Source of the DNA: UBA1447 sp964612185
GTDB taxonomy: Bacteria; Bacillota; Clostridia; Oscillospirales; Acutalibacteraceae
NCBI GenBank assembly: GCA_964612185.1
Contig: CAZTCR010000001.1
Span: forward strand, 62,001-126,000
Direction of reading: 5' to 3'
DNA length: 64,000 bases
Shown here: piece after piece, positions 53,336 through 62,575 of the stretch
Position numbering within the stretch: position 1 is the first letter of the stretch
Layout: every line of letters starts with the position of its first letter
Position numbers and translations under genes: made by a program
The notes under the pieces: generated by a model
Database searches by the model: none
What the model was told of the DNA's origin: nothing
The model's input: the letters and a program-made list of their open reading frames with translations, nothing else

Positions 53336-54523
53336 ATGTTGATTTTTGGAGAAAACAGAAAAATATCCCGCGAGCTATGCGCCAAGCTGCAAAGCTTGGG
53401 CTATGGCGTCGAAGTGCTTTCTGTTGCGGGCGGCAACCTTGAAACAGCTGTTGAAAAAGCCGCCCAAACTTTGAACCATAGGCAGTTAATACTGGCTTTT
53501 AGAAACGAAGAACTTAAAAATGTGTCTGCCCTGTTTCACAAGAAGGGCATTGATAAACTGTCTGTTTGCCCCTGGGATACTCATTTTACGGGCAGAAATA
53601 ACGAGGATTTAAACAACTTTGTCTTTCGGGTTGACAACAGAAAGCCCCGATTGGATTATCTTGAAATCGAAGTCAGCGAGAGCTGTAATTTAAACTGCAA
53701 AGGCTGCAATGAGTTTTCCAACTTAGTGGAAGAAAACATGTTCGGTGACCTTCAACAAACAGAAAGGGATTTGGGAAAACTCAAAGACTATTTTTGGGGT
53801 GTGGGTAAAATCAGGCTGATGGGCGGAGAGCCGCTTGTGAATCCGGATTACATCCGGTTTGTTAAAACCGCAAGAGAAATTTTCCCGGACAGTGACATTC
53901 GTATATTAACCAATGGTTTATTGGTGCCAAAGCTCAAAAAAGACGATCTGCTTGAAATAAAAAACAGCAACTGCTCTTTTGATATTTCGGTTTATCCTCC
54001 AACACAAAGAATAATTGATACGATCACCGGTATTCTGAGGGAGGCAGGGATACCTTATAACTTAAGCGTGCCGAACAAACTCTTCTTTAAGTCGCTGCTA
54101 AAAGAGCCGATGGAGTCCCCAAACGAGGCATTTAGCAACTGTTTGTTTACGCATTGCCATGCGCTCAGCGGGGGGTACATCAGCGCTTGTTCCAACCAGA
54201 TGTATGCGCACAGGCTCAATACGGCGTTTAATTTAAAATTCCCGAATGATGATAAAATCGATATTTATAATACCTCTTTGACTGGCTGGGAAATGAACGA
54301 GATTTTTAGTAAACCCCACGAGTTCTGCCGGTACTGCGCACGGGGAATGGTGCCTTACAAATGGAAAGCCGGTACGAAAAGTACGGTAAAAGCGGGCGAT
54401 TGGCTGATTGAACCGTCATTTTTTAACTTTAAGATTGTGCCGGTTATTCAAAAAGCAGTCAAATCTTCAGCGAAACGCCTGAGATACATCCTAAGACGGC
54501 CTAAGAAAAAAAGGTACAAATAA
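53336..54523 (+). CDS. Radical SAM protein with SPASM-like C-terminus, copy 2
   Basis: A 395-residue paralog of the gene at 12657. The radical SAM site is C117-NLN-C121-KG-C124, then MGGEPLVNPDY. The C-terminal cysteines are NCLFTHCHAL, SACSNQ and FCRYCARG. The N-terminal domain has the same CPWDTH and DNRKPRLDYLE stretches. The basic tail (RLRYILRRPKKKRYK) is also kept. It follows the GT-C-like gene by 111 bases and precedes a methyltransferase by 51 bases. No strong ribosome site is visible before the ATG. Sugar dehydrogenation or epimerisation is possible; no peptide precursor gene is seen nearby. Confidence 0.8.
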   Translation: MLIFGENRKISRELCAKLQSLGYGVEVLSVAGGNLETAVEKAAQTLNHRQLILAFRNEELKNVSALFHKKGIDKLSVCPWDTHFTGRNNEDLNNFVFRVDNRKPRLDYLEIEVSESCNLNCKGCNEFSNLVEENMFGDLQQTERDLGKLKDYFWGVGKIRLMGGEPLVNPDYIRFVKTAREIFPDSDIRILTNGLLVPKLKKDDLLEIKNSNCSFDISVYPPTQRIIDTITGILREAGIPYNLSVPNKLFFKSLLKEPMESPNEAFSNCLFTHCHALSGGYISACSNQMYAHRLNTAFNLKFPNDDKIDIYNTSLTGWEMNEIFSKPHEFCRYCARGMVPYKWKAGTKSTVKAGDWLIEPSFFNFKIVPVIQKAVKSSAKRLRYILRRPKKKRYK

Positions 54524-54574
54524 TCGTCTTGAAAGTTCGGGATTGCTCAAAATTAAATATATAAGAGGCTGAAT

Positions 54575-55351
54575 ATGGATATTCGTGAAGTTCCGGAAGG
54601 CGAATTCAACCGTCATCCCTGGGAGATATCCAGGGCCAAAATGACAATTTCAATAATGGCAAGTTGTTTAAGAGATATTCATAAAGATTCTCAAGGTCTA
54701 AATATTGCTGATATCGGCGCCGGGGATATGTATTTTGACAAAGAATATCTGAAGGTATTTCCCAAGGACCGGATATGGGCAATTGATGATGAATACAAGG
54801 TGTTTACATCCGAGCATGATCATATCCTGATAGCCAAAGCAATCAGCGAATTCAGCGGCGAAAAATTCGATGTTGCTGTGATGATGAATTTGATGGAGTA
54901 TATTCCGGACGAAGTGCGGTTTCTGGAAGAGCTGATCACCCATATGCAGCCGGATGGAATACTATTTTTTATACTCCCCGCATATTCATATCTCTTTTCC
55001 CAACATGATGTTTATGTGAAAGGACTGCGCAGATATAACCACAGATCATTTAAAAAAATAATTGAAAACACACGGGGCGTCGAGTTGAAAACCTCTTTCT
55101 ATTTTTATTCTTCATTGTTTATTATCAGGACATTTAAAAGGGTGTTAAGAATTCCAACCGATACGGATCAAAGAAAAGTGCCTTTGTGGAAATACTCTGC
55201 CGACCATTTTTATACAAGAGCGATTACCGCGATGCTGAACATAGACTTTCATGTTTGGCGCCTTCTTCAGAAAACCGGGATAAAACTACCCGGACTGTCA
55301 CTATTCGCGGTTTGCACAATCAGCCGCGGTGACCCGCTTAACAAGGATTGA
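54575..55351 (+). CDS. Class I SAM-dependent methyltransferase
   Basis: A 258-residue class I methyltransferase. Motif I is NIADIGAGDMYF (43-54), an acidic residue for SAM ribose lies in WAIDDEY, and FDVAVMMNLMEYIPD resembles motif IV. The C-terminal 80 residues are rich in aromatic and basic residues and could contact the membrane or a lipid-linked substrate. AGAGG precedes the ATG by about 7 bases. It is last in the unit, after a SPASM-like radical SAM protein. O-methylation of a sugar is the simplest guess from context. Confidence 0.75.
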   Translation: MDIREVPEGEFNRHPWEISRAKMTISIMASCLRDIHKDSQGLNIADIGAGDMYFDKEYLKVFPKDRIWAIDDEYKVFTSEHDHILIAKAISEFSGEKFDVAVMMNLMEYIPDEVRFLEELITHMQPDGILFFILPAYSYLFSQHDVYVKGLRRYNHRSFKKIIENTRGVELKTSFYFYSSLFIIRTFKRVLRIPTDTDQRKVPLWKYSADHFYTRAITAMLNIDFHVWRLLQKTGIKLPGLSLFAVCTISRGDPLNKD

Positions 55352-55410
55352 TTGCGAGTTGGTCTGAACAAAGCCCGGGCAATCAGGCGGAAAGCTGCCG
55401 ATTAAAAAAG

Positions 55411-55456
55411 AGAGACTCTGTGTTTTTTTCGACCGTTCGAACAACACAGAGCCCTT
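55411..55456. terminator. Terminator between convergent genes
   Basis: CTCTGTGTT (55416-55424) pairs with AACACAGAG (55443-55451). On the minus strand the stem is followed by TCTCTCTTTTTT; on the plus strand by a shorter T-rich stretch. It serves mainly the minus-strand GT-C-like gene. Confidence 0.7.
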
Positions 55457-55490
55457 TGTTTGATGCAAGCACCCGCAGGATCATTTTCAA

Positions 55491-57374
55491 TCAAATGATT
55501 TCAAGCGTGAAACCGTAATGGCTTTCTGTCACGGTGAAATCAAAAACCTCATCAAAACCGGCTAACATCGTTTCAGCCCTTTCGGGGTAATAGATGTATA
55601 AAAGATCCACATATTTCGGAATATAAATATATCCGGGCGTTTTTTCGGGATGTAATTCATAGTATTCAAGCAGCCGGCTTTTTTGTTCATCGAAAAGATA
55701 AGAAAGGAACCATGTGGAGTGGGTGGCATACGGCATTTCTAAATACAGGTGGCACCAGGGCATGTTTGCCGCGACAAGGGCGGGCTTGGCCCCTTTCTCT
55801 TTGATTTTAGAGAGATCGTTGATGATACCGTTATAGATAGCGGATCTGGTGGCTGTTGTTTTAATGCCTTTTTCGGGACCGGAAGAAAGTAGGGTATTTA
55901 ACTTTTCTTTATTTGTCCGGTCAACGGAAACCCTCGCAAAACTGTAATCTTTCGTTTCATCAATAACATTATATTCCGGGGAAATCTTAAAATCCGCTGC
56001 CATATAGACTTCCATGACGATTTGAAGCGTTAGTACGGTAATCATCAAGACCGCAACCGGTATCAGCGCCGCTGCTGCTTCTCGTTTTTTGGTTTTTAAT
56101 TTTTTACCCTGGCTGTTCTTACTGCACGCTTTTTGCGAGTGAATTTCCTCCAAAATATTTTTGATGAACAGGACGCTTGCGATGCAAGAAAGCGTCAGAC
56201 CCTGGCTGGCCACAATAAAACCCATGAAGGATGTAATATCGAGACATAGGGCATAAAGTAAACCGAACAGCCATAAAAAGGTGAAATGTGTCAGATTTTT
56301 ATGATCCGACAAAAGATAGCATAGCAATCCGAGCCAGGACAGCGGCAGCATCCAATATCCAAAAAAGGGGAAGTCTACTGTAACAATAAAAAAAATCATA
56401 AAAGCGCCGGCGGCAACAGCGCCAGATGACAAGTAAAAAACACGGTGGACAGCGCGTTTTTTATCAATAACAAGAGCGGCTGTCAACAAGGTGAAAGCGG
56501 CAACCAAGTAAGGATTGATTTTGAAAATTTCCAGCAGAGTGTCCTTAAAATTGAACAAGTTTTGCGTTACGGAACCGGTGGCTGAAACCTGATATTCCGG
56601 ATCTTTTAAGAGCATCGGAAAATTTTCTGCTAACTCCTTAAATGTTGTTCTGGAAAATATGAATATGGCAAACAGCGCGAGGACCGCAAAAGCGCCGGCA
56701 GTGAGAATTAACCAGGATAAAAAAGAGAAGGACATCTTCGAAAATTCAAAGAATTGTTTTTTTCTCTTCTTGCCTAATTCAAATATTATCATGCAAACAA
56801 AGTAGATAAAATAAATAAGGATTAAAGCAGGGTTGCATAATACCGCGCACGCAAAAATCACGCCGGTAAAAAAGAAAACCGCTTTTCCGCCCGGCTTTGC
56901 TGTTGCCAAAAGCACGCCTGCCGCGACGATGAACGCGATTCCCATCGAATAATATCCCAAAGCCATGATTGTTACCGGAATATGCAGGAAAAAGATCAAA
57001 GCTCCAACGATACCGGCAAATCCGAAACTTCTCAATTTTAAATAGATAAGCGCTGCGACGCCGCTTTGCATAACGATAAATAGGTAGCGAAAAAAAAGAA
57101 TAATCCCTTCGGTCGTACCCGATAAAGAGAGATATATTTTGGTGGGCAAATAGAGCAGAAAACCGGTGAGCTGGGCAACATGCCATTCATCCGCAAGCAA
57201 GGAATCGCCCAAGATCATTCTGTGCGAAAATGTCAAATACCAGCTTTCGTCATCAAAACCAAATCCATAGGGCGCTTTCCATACAAAAAAACAAACACTT
57301 GCCAACAGACAAGCAAGTGCGGCAATGTCCCAACAATTGCTTTGAACTTTATTTTTTTTGGTCAAAGAATTCAT
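55491..57374 (-). CDS. Large GT-C-like membrane protein, copy 3
   Basis: A 627-residue paralog of the genes at 49226 and 51332, with about eleven membrane segments. The outer loop has FGFDDESWYLTF and LGDSLLADEWH; GTTEGIILFFRY and FLHIPVT follow. The C-terminal domain has GYIYIPK near the end. It is the last gene of the minus-strand run that enters from the right edge. AAAGG lies 7-8 bases before the ATG. GT-C-like transfer of a polyprenyl-linked sugar outside the membrane is inferred. Confidence 0.7.
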   Translation of the reverse strand: MNSLTKKNKVQSNCWDIAALACLLASVCFFVWKAPYGFGFDDESWYLTFSHRMILGDSLLADEWHVAQLTGFLLYLPTKIYLSLSGTTEGIILFFRYLFIVMQSGVAALIYLKLRSFGFAGIVGALIFFLHIPVTIMALGYYSMGIAFIVAAGVLLATAKPGGKAVFFFTGVIFACAVLCNPALILIYFIYFVCMIIFELGKKRKKQFFEFSKMSFSFLSWLILTAGAFAVLALFAIFIFSRTTFKELAENFPMLLKDPEYQVSATGSVTQNLFNFKDTLLEIFKINPYLVAAFTLLTAALVIDKKRAVHRVFYLSSGAVAAGAFMIFFIVTVDFPFFGYWMLPLSWLGLLCYLLSDHKNLTHFTFLWLFGLLYALCLDITSFMGFIVASQGLTLSCIASVLFIKNILEEIHSQKACSKNSQGKKLKTKKREAAAALIPVAVLMITVLTLQIVMEVYMAADFKISPEYNVIDETKDYSFARVSVDRTNKEKLNTLLSSGPEKGIKTTATRSAIYNGIINDLSKIKEKGAKPALVAANMPWCHLYLEMPYATHSTWFLSYLFDEQKSRLLEYYELHPEKTPGYIYIPKYVDLLYIYYPERAETMLAGFDEVFDFTVTESHYGFTLEII

Positions 57375-57523
57375 CGAAACTACCTTTCAGCCGAATAAAC
57401 ATGTTAGCATCGATATTAAACAGGGCGATTGATATTGACAGAATTGTTAAGCATTTTCCGCTTTTCTATTAAGCCGGGAAATTATCAATACGAACCGGAA
57501 TAATATTCCGGGAAGCAGTTCGA

Positions 57524-59020
57524 TTAATTTCGATTTCTATTCAACTTCAGCCCATATTTCTTTTTAACGCCCGGAAAGCAAAATAGGTTTAATCCGAATG
57601 AAAGACCCATGTGAAGGACGCCGTATGTCTCCGAACAGATGCCTTTAACTCCTCGAACACTCAAATGCCCGAAAGTTTCCTTTATTGCTTTTTTGGTTAA
57701 AGAATAACCCGAATCGTCTTGAACAGAGGGCTTTGTCTTGAATGACCACCAGAGCATATATGCCCGGACCACTTTCAATTCCCTTGAAGGGATTTTTGAA
57801 AAATTAACTTTCAAATACTCGTTGCTTATAGGGTATGCTTTAAGTTCGAAAAGTTTTTTAACGGGCTTAATTTTCTCGGCCGCTGTTAATATTTTATAGT
57901 ACTCTGCTCCGACATATGGAATCAAGAAGGAGCAGAAAATTACCGCGTCCTTTAATGCCTTTGCCATATCTACTGTTTTTTGAAGCTGTTCGCTCGTTTC
58001 ATCCGGCAGACCGACAATAAACGATGCCGTCGGCAGGATACCAGCTGCGGCACAGTTTGAAATATCTGTTTTTACCTGTTCGAGGTTAATACCTTTGTGT
58101 ATGCTGCGGCACATCTCCTCTGATGCACTTTCAACGCCGAAAAAAATCCACCGGCATCCGCTATCATGCATAGTTCTGAAGTCTTCCGGCGTGAGTATCC
58201 CGATGCGCATTTTGCATCCCCAGACAAAATCAATGCCCGAGTTTCGGAACGCCTCGCAGATTTCGGCAATATCCTTTGAGTTGGTGCGTAAAATCTCATC
58301 CTCAAAATATATCCCGTCGGCACCGTAATCCTTAACCATACTGCGTACTTCACTGACAACTTGCTCAATCGGCCTTTTCCTGTGAACCGAGTGGTTAAAA
58401 TGTGCGTTATGGCAAAAAGCGCAGCGTCCGGGGCAGCCTTTTGAGGTATATAAATGCACCTGATTTTTGCAAAATGAATATAGTTGAAAATAGTCCCTCG
58501 GATTGATAAAACTAAAATCCATTGCAGGTAATTCGCTGAGATCGCTCAATTCGCGGGACTCATTAATGATCGTTTGAGCGTCTTTCTTGTATGCAAGGCC
58601 TTTAATTTCATGGTATTTTTTGCCATCTTGCTCCTCGCGCAGGAGTTCGTCCCATACGAACTCACCCTCACCAATAACAACAAAATCAGCAAAGTCCTCG
58701 TTCAAAATCAGTTCCGGAATAACCGTGGCGAGGTAACCGCCCCAAACGACTTTCGCACCGTATTTATGCGAAATCAGCGAACATTTGCATGCGTCGGCAA
58801 TCGTCTTAACATACATCAAAGTGATACCAACAAAGTCCGGTTTGAATTCTTTTATGATTTTATCTATGTTCGTGACTTTTACGAGTCTGTCGACTACCTT
58901 AACACGATGTCCGCGATGAGAAAGATGTGTCGCAATAGAAACAAGCCCCATTGGTGGTTCATTATGGCAAGCGGGAGGCAGATTATTTTTCATTGCCGGG
59001 CTAATAAGTAAAACATTCAT
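57524..59020 (-). CDS. B12-binding-type radical SAM protein, 500-aa class, copy 7
   Basis: A 498-residue class member with VVWGGYL, VVIGEGEFVW and the radical SAM site C196-PGR-C200-AF-C203. FFGVESAS (A for G), GLPDETSEQL and NFSKIPSRELKV follow; the tail ends CFPGVKKKYGLKL. It forms a close pair with the next gene (59112): both start MNVLLISPAMKN and share DRLVKVTNI and ITLMYVKTI. GGGGGTGA is 7 bases before the ATG. The pair probably arose by a recent tandem duplication. Confidence 0.83.
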   Translation of the reverse strand: MNVLLISPAMKNNLPPACHNEPPMGLVSIATHLSHRGHRVKVVDRLVKVTNIDKIIKEFKPDFVGITLMYVKTIADACKCSLISHKYGAKVVWGGYLATVIPELILNEDFADFVVIGEGEFVWDELLREEQDGKKYHEIKGLAYKKDAQTIINESRELSDLSELPAMDFSFINPRDYFQLYSFCKNQVHLYTSKGCPGRCAFCHNAHFNHSVHRKRPIEQVVSEVRSMVKDYGADGIYFEDEILRTNSKDIAEICEAFRNSGIDFVWGCKMRIGILTPEDFRTMHDSGCRWIFFGVESASEEMCRSIHKGINLEQVKTDISNCAAAGILPTASFIVGLPDETSEQLQKTVDMAKALKDAVIFCSFLIPYVGAEYYKILTAAEKIKPVKKLFELKAYPISNEYLKVNFSKIPSRELKVVRAYMLWWSFKTKPSVQDDSGYSLTKKAIKETFGHLSVRGVKGICSETYGVLHMGLSFGLNLFCFPGVKKKYGLKLNRNRN

Positions 59021-59111
59021 ATGGAGTTCACCCCCGTTTTAAAAGCAGTTGATTTGGGTTTATCAGTATTCATTGTGTAACAACATCGTCGAAAATATTG
59101 CTGTTTTAATT

Positions 59112-60605
59112 CTAATTATTTGCCCGGTTTCTGTCTAATACAAGTTGGTATTTCTTTTTTATCCGGGGGAAAAAAAACAGATTCAATCCGAACGACAGCA
59201 CTGTGCGTAAAGCGCTATATGTTTCTGTGAAAATACCCGAAACCCCCAATCGACTGATTGTCCCAAATGTCTGTCTAAAGGCCTTTTTGGTTAATGAGTA
59301 TTTGGTATCATCTCTTGAAGGGGATTTTGTTTTGAAAGACCACCAAAGGAAATATGCTCTGACGACTTTCAGATGTCTCGACGGGATGTTGGAATAATTC
59401 ACCCCCAAATACTCATCAAGGATCGGATACTCCCTGATATCGTCAAGGTTTTTAACCGGATTGATTTTGCCTACCGACAGAAGTTTATTGTAATATTCGG
59501 CACCATAAAAAGGCTGAAAAAAAGTGCAGAACATAATTGAGCCCCTTAGGGACTTACCGAGAGCAACTGTTTTTTTCAACTGCTCACAGGTTTCGCCCGG
59601 CAGACCGACAATAAAAGAAGAAACCGGTAAAATCCCGGCACGAATACAGTTGTCAATGTCCGACTTGACATCATTTAAGTTTGTGCCTTTGTGCACTTGA
59701 CGGATAATTTCGTCGGAACCGCTTTCGACACCAAAAAATATCCAGCGGCAGCCGCTTTCATACATAGTTATAAAATCCTGCGGTTTGAGCACGCCGATAC
59801 GCATTTTGCATCCCCAGACAAAACCAATTCCGGAATTTTTTAAGGCCTCACAAACTTCGGCGATGTCTTTGGAACTTGTGCGCAATATTTCATCTTCAAA
59901 ATAAATACTGTCGGCTCCGTGTTCTTCAATTAAACTGCGTATTTCTATCAGGACATGCGCCAAAGGCCTTTTTCTGTGAACTGAGTGGTTAAAATGCGCG
60001 TTAAAACAGAAAGAGCATCGACCGGGGCATCCTTTTGAAGTATACAGATGAACCTGTTTTTTACAATAATTATAGGTTTGAAAATAATCTGCCGGGTTAA
60101 CAAAACTAAAGTCCATTGGCGGTAAATCGGCAAGGTTGCAGAACTCACGACACTCATTAATCACTATTTGGTTGTCCTTTTTATATGCAAGCCCTTTAAT
60201 ATCAGCATACTCTTCACCGTTTTGATAAGCCAGCAACAGCTCTTGCCACGCATGTTCCCCTTCGCCCATAATTACATAGTCCACATAATTTTCTTTGAGC
60301 ACAAGTTCCGGCGCGTCAGATGCAAGATGCCCGCCGTAAACGACTTTAGCACCGTATTTGTGCGAAATTTCCGCGCATTTGTGCGCATCGTCTATTGTTT
60401 TTACATACATCAAAGTGATACCCACAAAATCCGGTTTGAAGGCTTCAACGATTTTTTCAATATTCGTCACTTTGACGAGTCTGTCGATTACTTTTACATG
60501 ATGACCCTTTTGAGTAAGGAATGTAGCAATCGATATCAGCGCCATAGGAAGTTCTGAGGTTCGTCGATAATTTTTCATCGCGGGACTGATTAACAACACA
60601 TTCAC
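59112..60605 (-). CDS. B12-binding-type radical SAM protein, 500-aa class, copy 8
   Basis: A 497-residue class member with VVYGGHL, VIMGEGEHAW and the radical SAM site C193-PGR-C197-SF-C200. FFGVESGS, GLPGETCEQL and NYSNIPSRHLKV follow; the tail ends FFPRIKKKYQLVL, the most changed version of the shared ending. The GTG at 60605 is chosen because GGAG lies 9 bases upstream and the protein then starts MNVLLISPAMKN, like its partner at 57524. The TTG at 60611 is too close to the site. It follows the large radical SAM gene by 40 bases. Confidence 0.83.
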   Translation of the reverse strand: MNVLLISPAMKNYRRTSELPMALISIATFLTQKGHHVKVIDRLVKVTNIEKIVEAFKPDFVGITLMYVKTIDDAHKCAEISHKYGAKVVYGGHLASDAPELVLKENYVDYVIMGEGEHAWQELLLAYQNGEEYADIKGLAYKKDNQIVINECREFCNLADLPPMDFSFVNPADYFQTYNYCKKQVHLYTSKGCPGRCSFCFNAHFNHSVHRKRPLAHVLIEIRSLIEEHGADSIYFEDEILRTSSKDIAEVCEALKNSGIGFVWGCKMRIGVLKPQDFITMYESGCRWIFFGVESGSDEIIRQVHKGTNLNDVKSDIDNCIRAGILPVSSFIVGLPGETCEQLKKTVALGKSLRGSIMFCTFFQPFYGAEYYNKLLSVGKINPVKNLDDIREYPILDEYLGVNYSNIPSRHLKVVRAYFLWWSFKTKSPSRDDTKYSLTKKAFRQTFGTISRLGVSGIFTETYSALRTVLSFGLNLFFFPRIKKKYQLVLDRNRANN

Positions 60606-60645
60606 AAACAATATCTCCGATTCACAGTATCGTACTTTTTTTCAA

Positions 60646-62565
60646 TCACAACTTTATAGAATTATTGATCATTTTACCGCCTTTTCTCCCAAACCATACG
60701 ATTTCTTTAGCAAAGTCCGGCCAGCTTTCCGGCAAAACAGTACCACTAATTTGAATTTTAGATGGTTCTTCGTTCAAGTTGGTGTAGAGGTTTTCATAAA
60801 TTTTTGAATAATAGGTGGCAAAATCATACTGGAGGTCGAGAACGGTGTCAACCGCTCCCGGTCTTTTTATCACATGTTTCTGGTAAACAAGCAAATCGTT
60901 AAGAAGCCTTTCATCAATTTTAAATTTCTTGAGAAAAACTTCGATTTCCTTATAAAAGTTTTTATACTCATAAATAACCTGAAGAAAGAGTCCCTCTTCC
61001 AGTGGCCAGGTTAAATCACCGAATTTTTCATCGTAAAAAGTGCTTTCCCCATAGCCCGTCAGAATATCATCATACTTTTTGCCCAGCCAAACAAAAGCTT
61101 TGCCGGCCACTGTACCCGGGTTGTCTTTTGCCCATTCAAGCAGTGCCTCATAAAAATCCGTATATCGCACACCCCGCTCAAAATACAAATAAATCGCGAA
61201 GCACTGCAGCAACCCAAGGTTGTGAAAGCTCCTTATGCAAACCGCCATCATATTGGATGCCTTCCACATCTCTGTTGTCATGGATTCTGTTTTGACAACG
61301 ATGTTTGTATACTCGCCGATTTTCCCCTCAATGGGCTTGCAGTGGTACTGATGGATGGAGGTGCGGACCGTTTGAATCCCATGTTCTTTGATATAATCCG
61401 GGTTCCCCATCGGCGCGTTAACCAATACCTCGCAATTAAAAACATTGATGGAGGAATGTTGGCCGGACTCCAGTAAATCCTCAAGCCCGTTGCGAAAACT
61501 GTCATAATTTTCTCCGGGCAGGCCAAGAATCAGCTCGGAGTATGCCGGGATTTTCGCTTCATTATACATCGTCATCAGTTTTGTAAACTCTTCGAGGGGC
61601 ATATTTTCTCTGCCAATATTTTTCAACGCGGTTTTTGACATGGTTTGAAAAGACAGCGTGGCCCCTTTGCTCATGCCGGCGTCGTTCAACTTCTTACTGA
61701 TCGCGAAAACAGCGCCGCTGTTATTTTTTGTGTAGGTGGCCTGAACTTTTTTGGGGTATCCGTATTTGTTTTTAGCGGCGATTAACATATCGACAATCTC
61801 CAAATCACGCTCAAAAAGGCCGAAGTTGCCGTCCGCACAATAACAATATTCAATTTTATGCTGCGCGATCCATTCGATTTCCTTTTTGACACGGTCGATA
61901 GGGAACAACCGTACCGTTGCCTTTATATTCCCCCAGTCACAAAACGCGCATTTATAAGGGCAACCCCGGTTTGTTTCAAGGATAGCAGAAAAGCTGTATG
62001 CACTGTTTTCCATAATGCTGTCGAATATACCCCTAAGGTACGGCGAGGGATAATCGATACAGGCGGTTTTGGCGGCAGGGGTTGAAACGGCTCCGGCAGC
62101 GGAGCGATAGGAAATGTTGGCGATCTTTTCAGGGCCAATGCCTTCCGCGAAAGCTTGAAGTATTTCACAGAAGGTTTCCTCGCCCTCCCCGTGAATCAGG
62201 ATATCGATAAAGCTGTTTTCTTCAAGCAACCTCACACCCGGAGGAACTTGATGCCCCCCGAAAACGATGATACAAGCAGGATGAGTTTTTTTAATTGCTT
62301 TAGCGAGCGCTTTGCTGTATTCAAAGTTCCAAAGATAAGTTGAGAAGCTGACAAGGAACGGGTTGCTCATTCCTTTAACAACCTCATTAATATCTTCTCT
62401 GATATATATAATTTTTTCAAACACATAATTTTTGCTGACGGTTTCGTCTTCAAGCACATAAGCTTGCAAAACGCCTGAAGCGTACGGAAAATACACCTCG
62501 TTTCCGTACACCGAATTGACTTGCACAAGATATATTTTATTTCTGTTGTCATCCATAGAATTCAT
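60646..62565 (-). CDS. Large B12-binding-type radical SAM protein, copy 2
   Basis: A 639-residue paralog of the gene at 18750. The cobalamin-type domain has YLWNFEYSKAL, VFGGHQVP (101-108) and IHGEGEE. The radical SAM site is C202-PYK-C206-AF-C209 followed by DWG. LGLPGENYDSF lies mid-domain, and the aromatic-rich C-terminal region has NLGLLQCFAIYLYFERGV and ends with EIVWFGRKGG. The ATG at 62565 has GGAGA 3-4 bases upstream; the frame to 62619 would overlap the preceding gene. It lies 10 bases after the atypical GT2-like gene, so the two are coupled. Substrate is unknown. Confidence 0.8.
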   Translation of the reverse strand: MNSMDDNRNKIYLVQVNSVYGNEVYFPYASGVLQAYVLEDETVSKNYVFEKIIYIREDINEVVKGMSNPFLVSFSTYLWNFEYSKALAKAIKKTHPACIIVFGGHQVPPGVRLLEENSFIDILIHGEGEETFCEILQAFAEGIGPEKIANISYRSAAGAVSTPAAKTACIDYPSPYLRGIFDSIMENSAYSFSAILETNRGCPYKCAFCDWGNIKATVRLFPIDRVKKEIEWIAQHKIEYCYCADGNFGLFERDLEIVDMLIAAKNKYGYPKKVQATYTKNNSGAVFAISKKLNDAGMSKGATLSFQTMSKTALKNIGRENMPLEEFTKLMTMYNEAKIPAYSELILGLPGENYDSFRNGLEDLLESGQHSSINVFNCEVLVNAPMGNPDYIKEHGIQTVRTSIHQYHCKPIEGKIGEYTNIVVKTESMTTEMWKASNMMAVCIRSFHNLGLLQCFAIYLYFERGVRYTDFYEALLEWAKDNPGTVAGKAFVWLGKKYDDILTGYGESTFYDEKFGDLTWPLEEGLFLQVIYEYKNFYKEIEVFLKKFKIDERLLNDLLVYQKHVIKRPGAVDTVLDLQYDFATYYSKIYENLYTNLNEEPSKIQISGTVLPESWPDFAKEIVWFGRKGGKMINNSIKL

Positions 62566-62575
62566 TGCTCTCCGT

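Noticed and set aside
53233..53442. A 69-codon plus-strand frame between the GT-C-like gene and the SPASM-like gene
   Set aside because: It overlaps the SPASM-like gene in another frame and its end is that gene read out of frame; no ribosome site.
12657..54523. A ribosomally made peptide system with SPASM-like maturases
   Set aside because: No short precursor gene, peptidase or peptide exporter lies near either SPASM-like gene; the neighbours are sugar enzymes and GT-C-like proteins.
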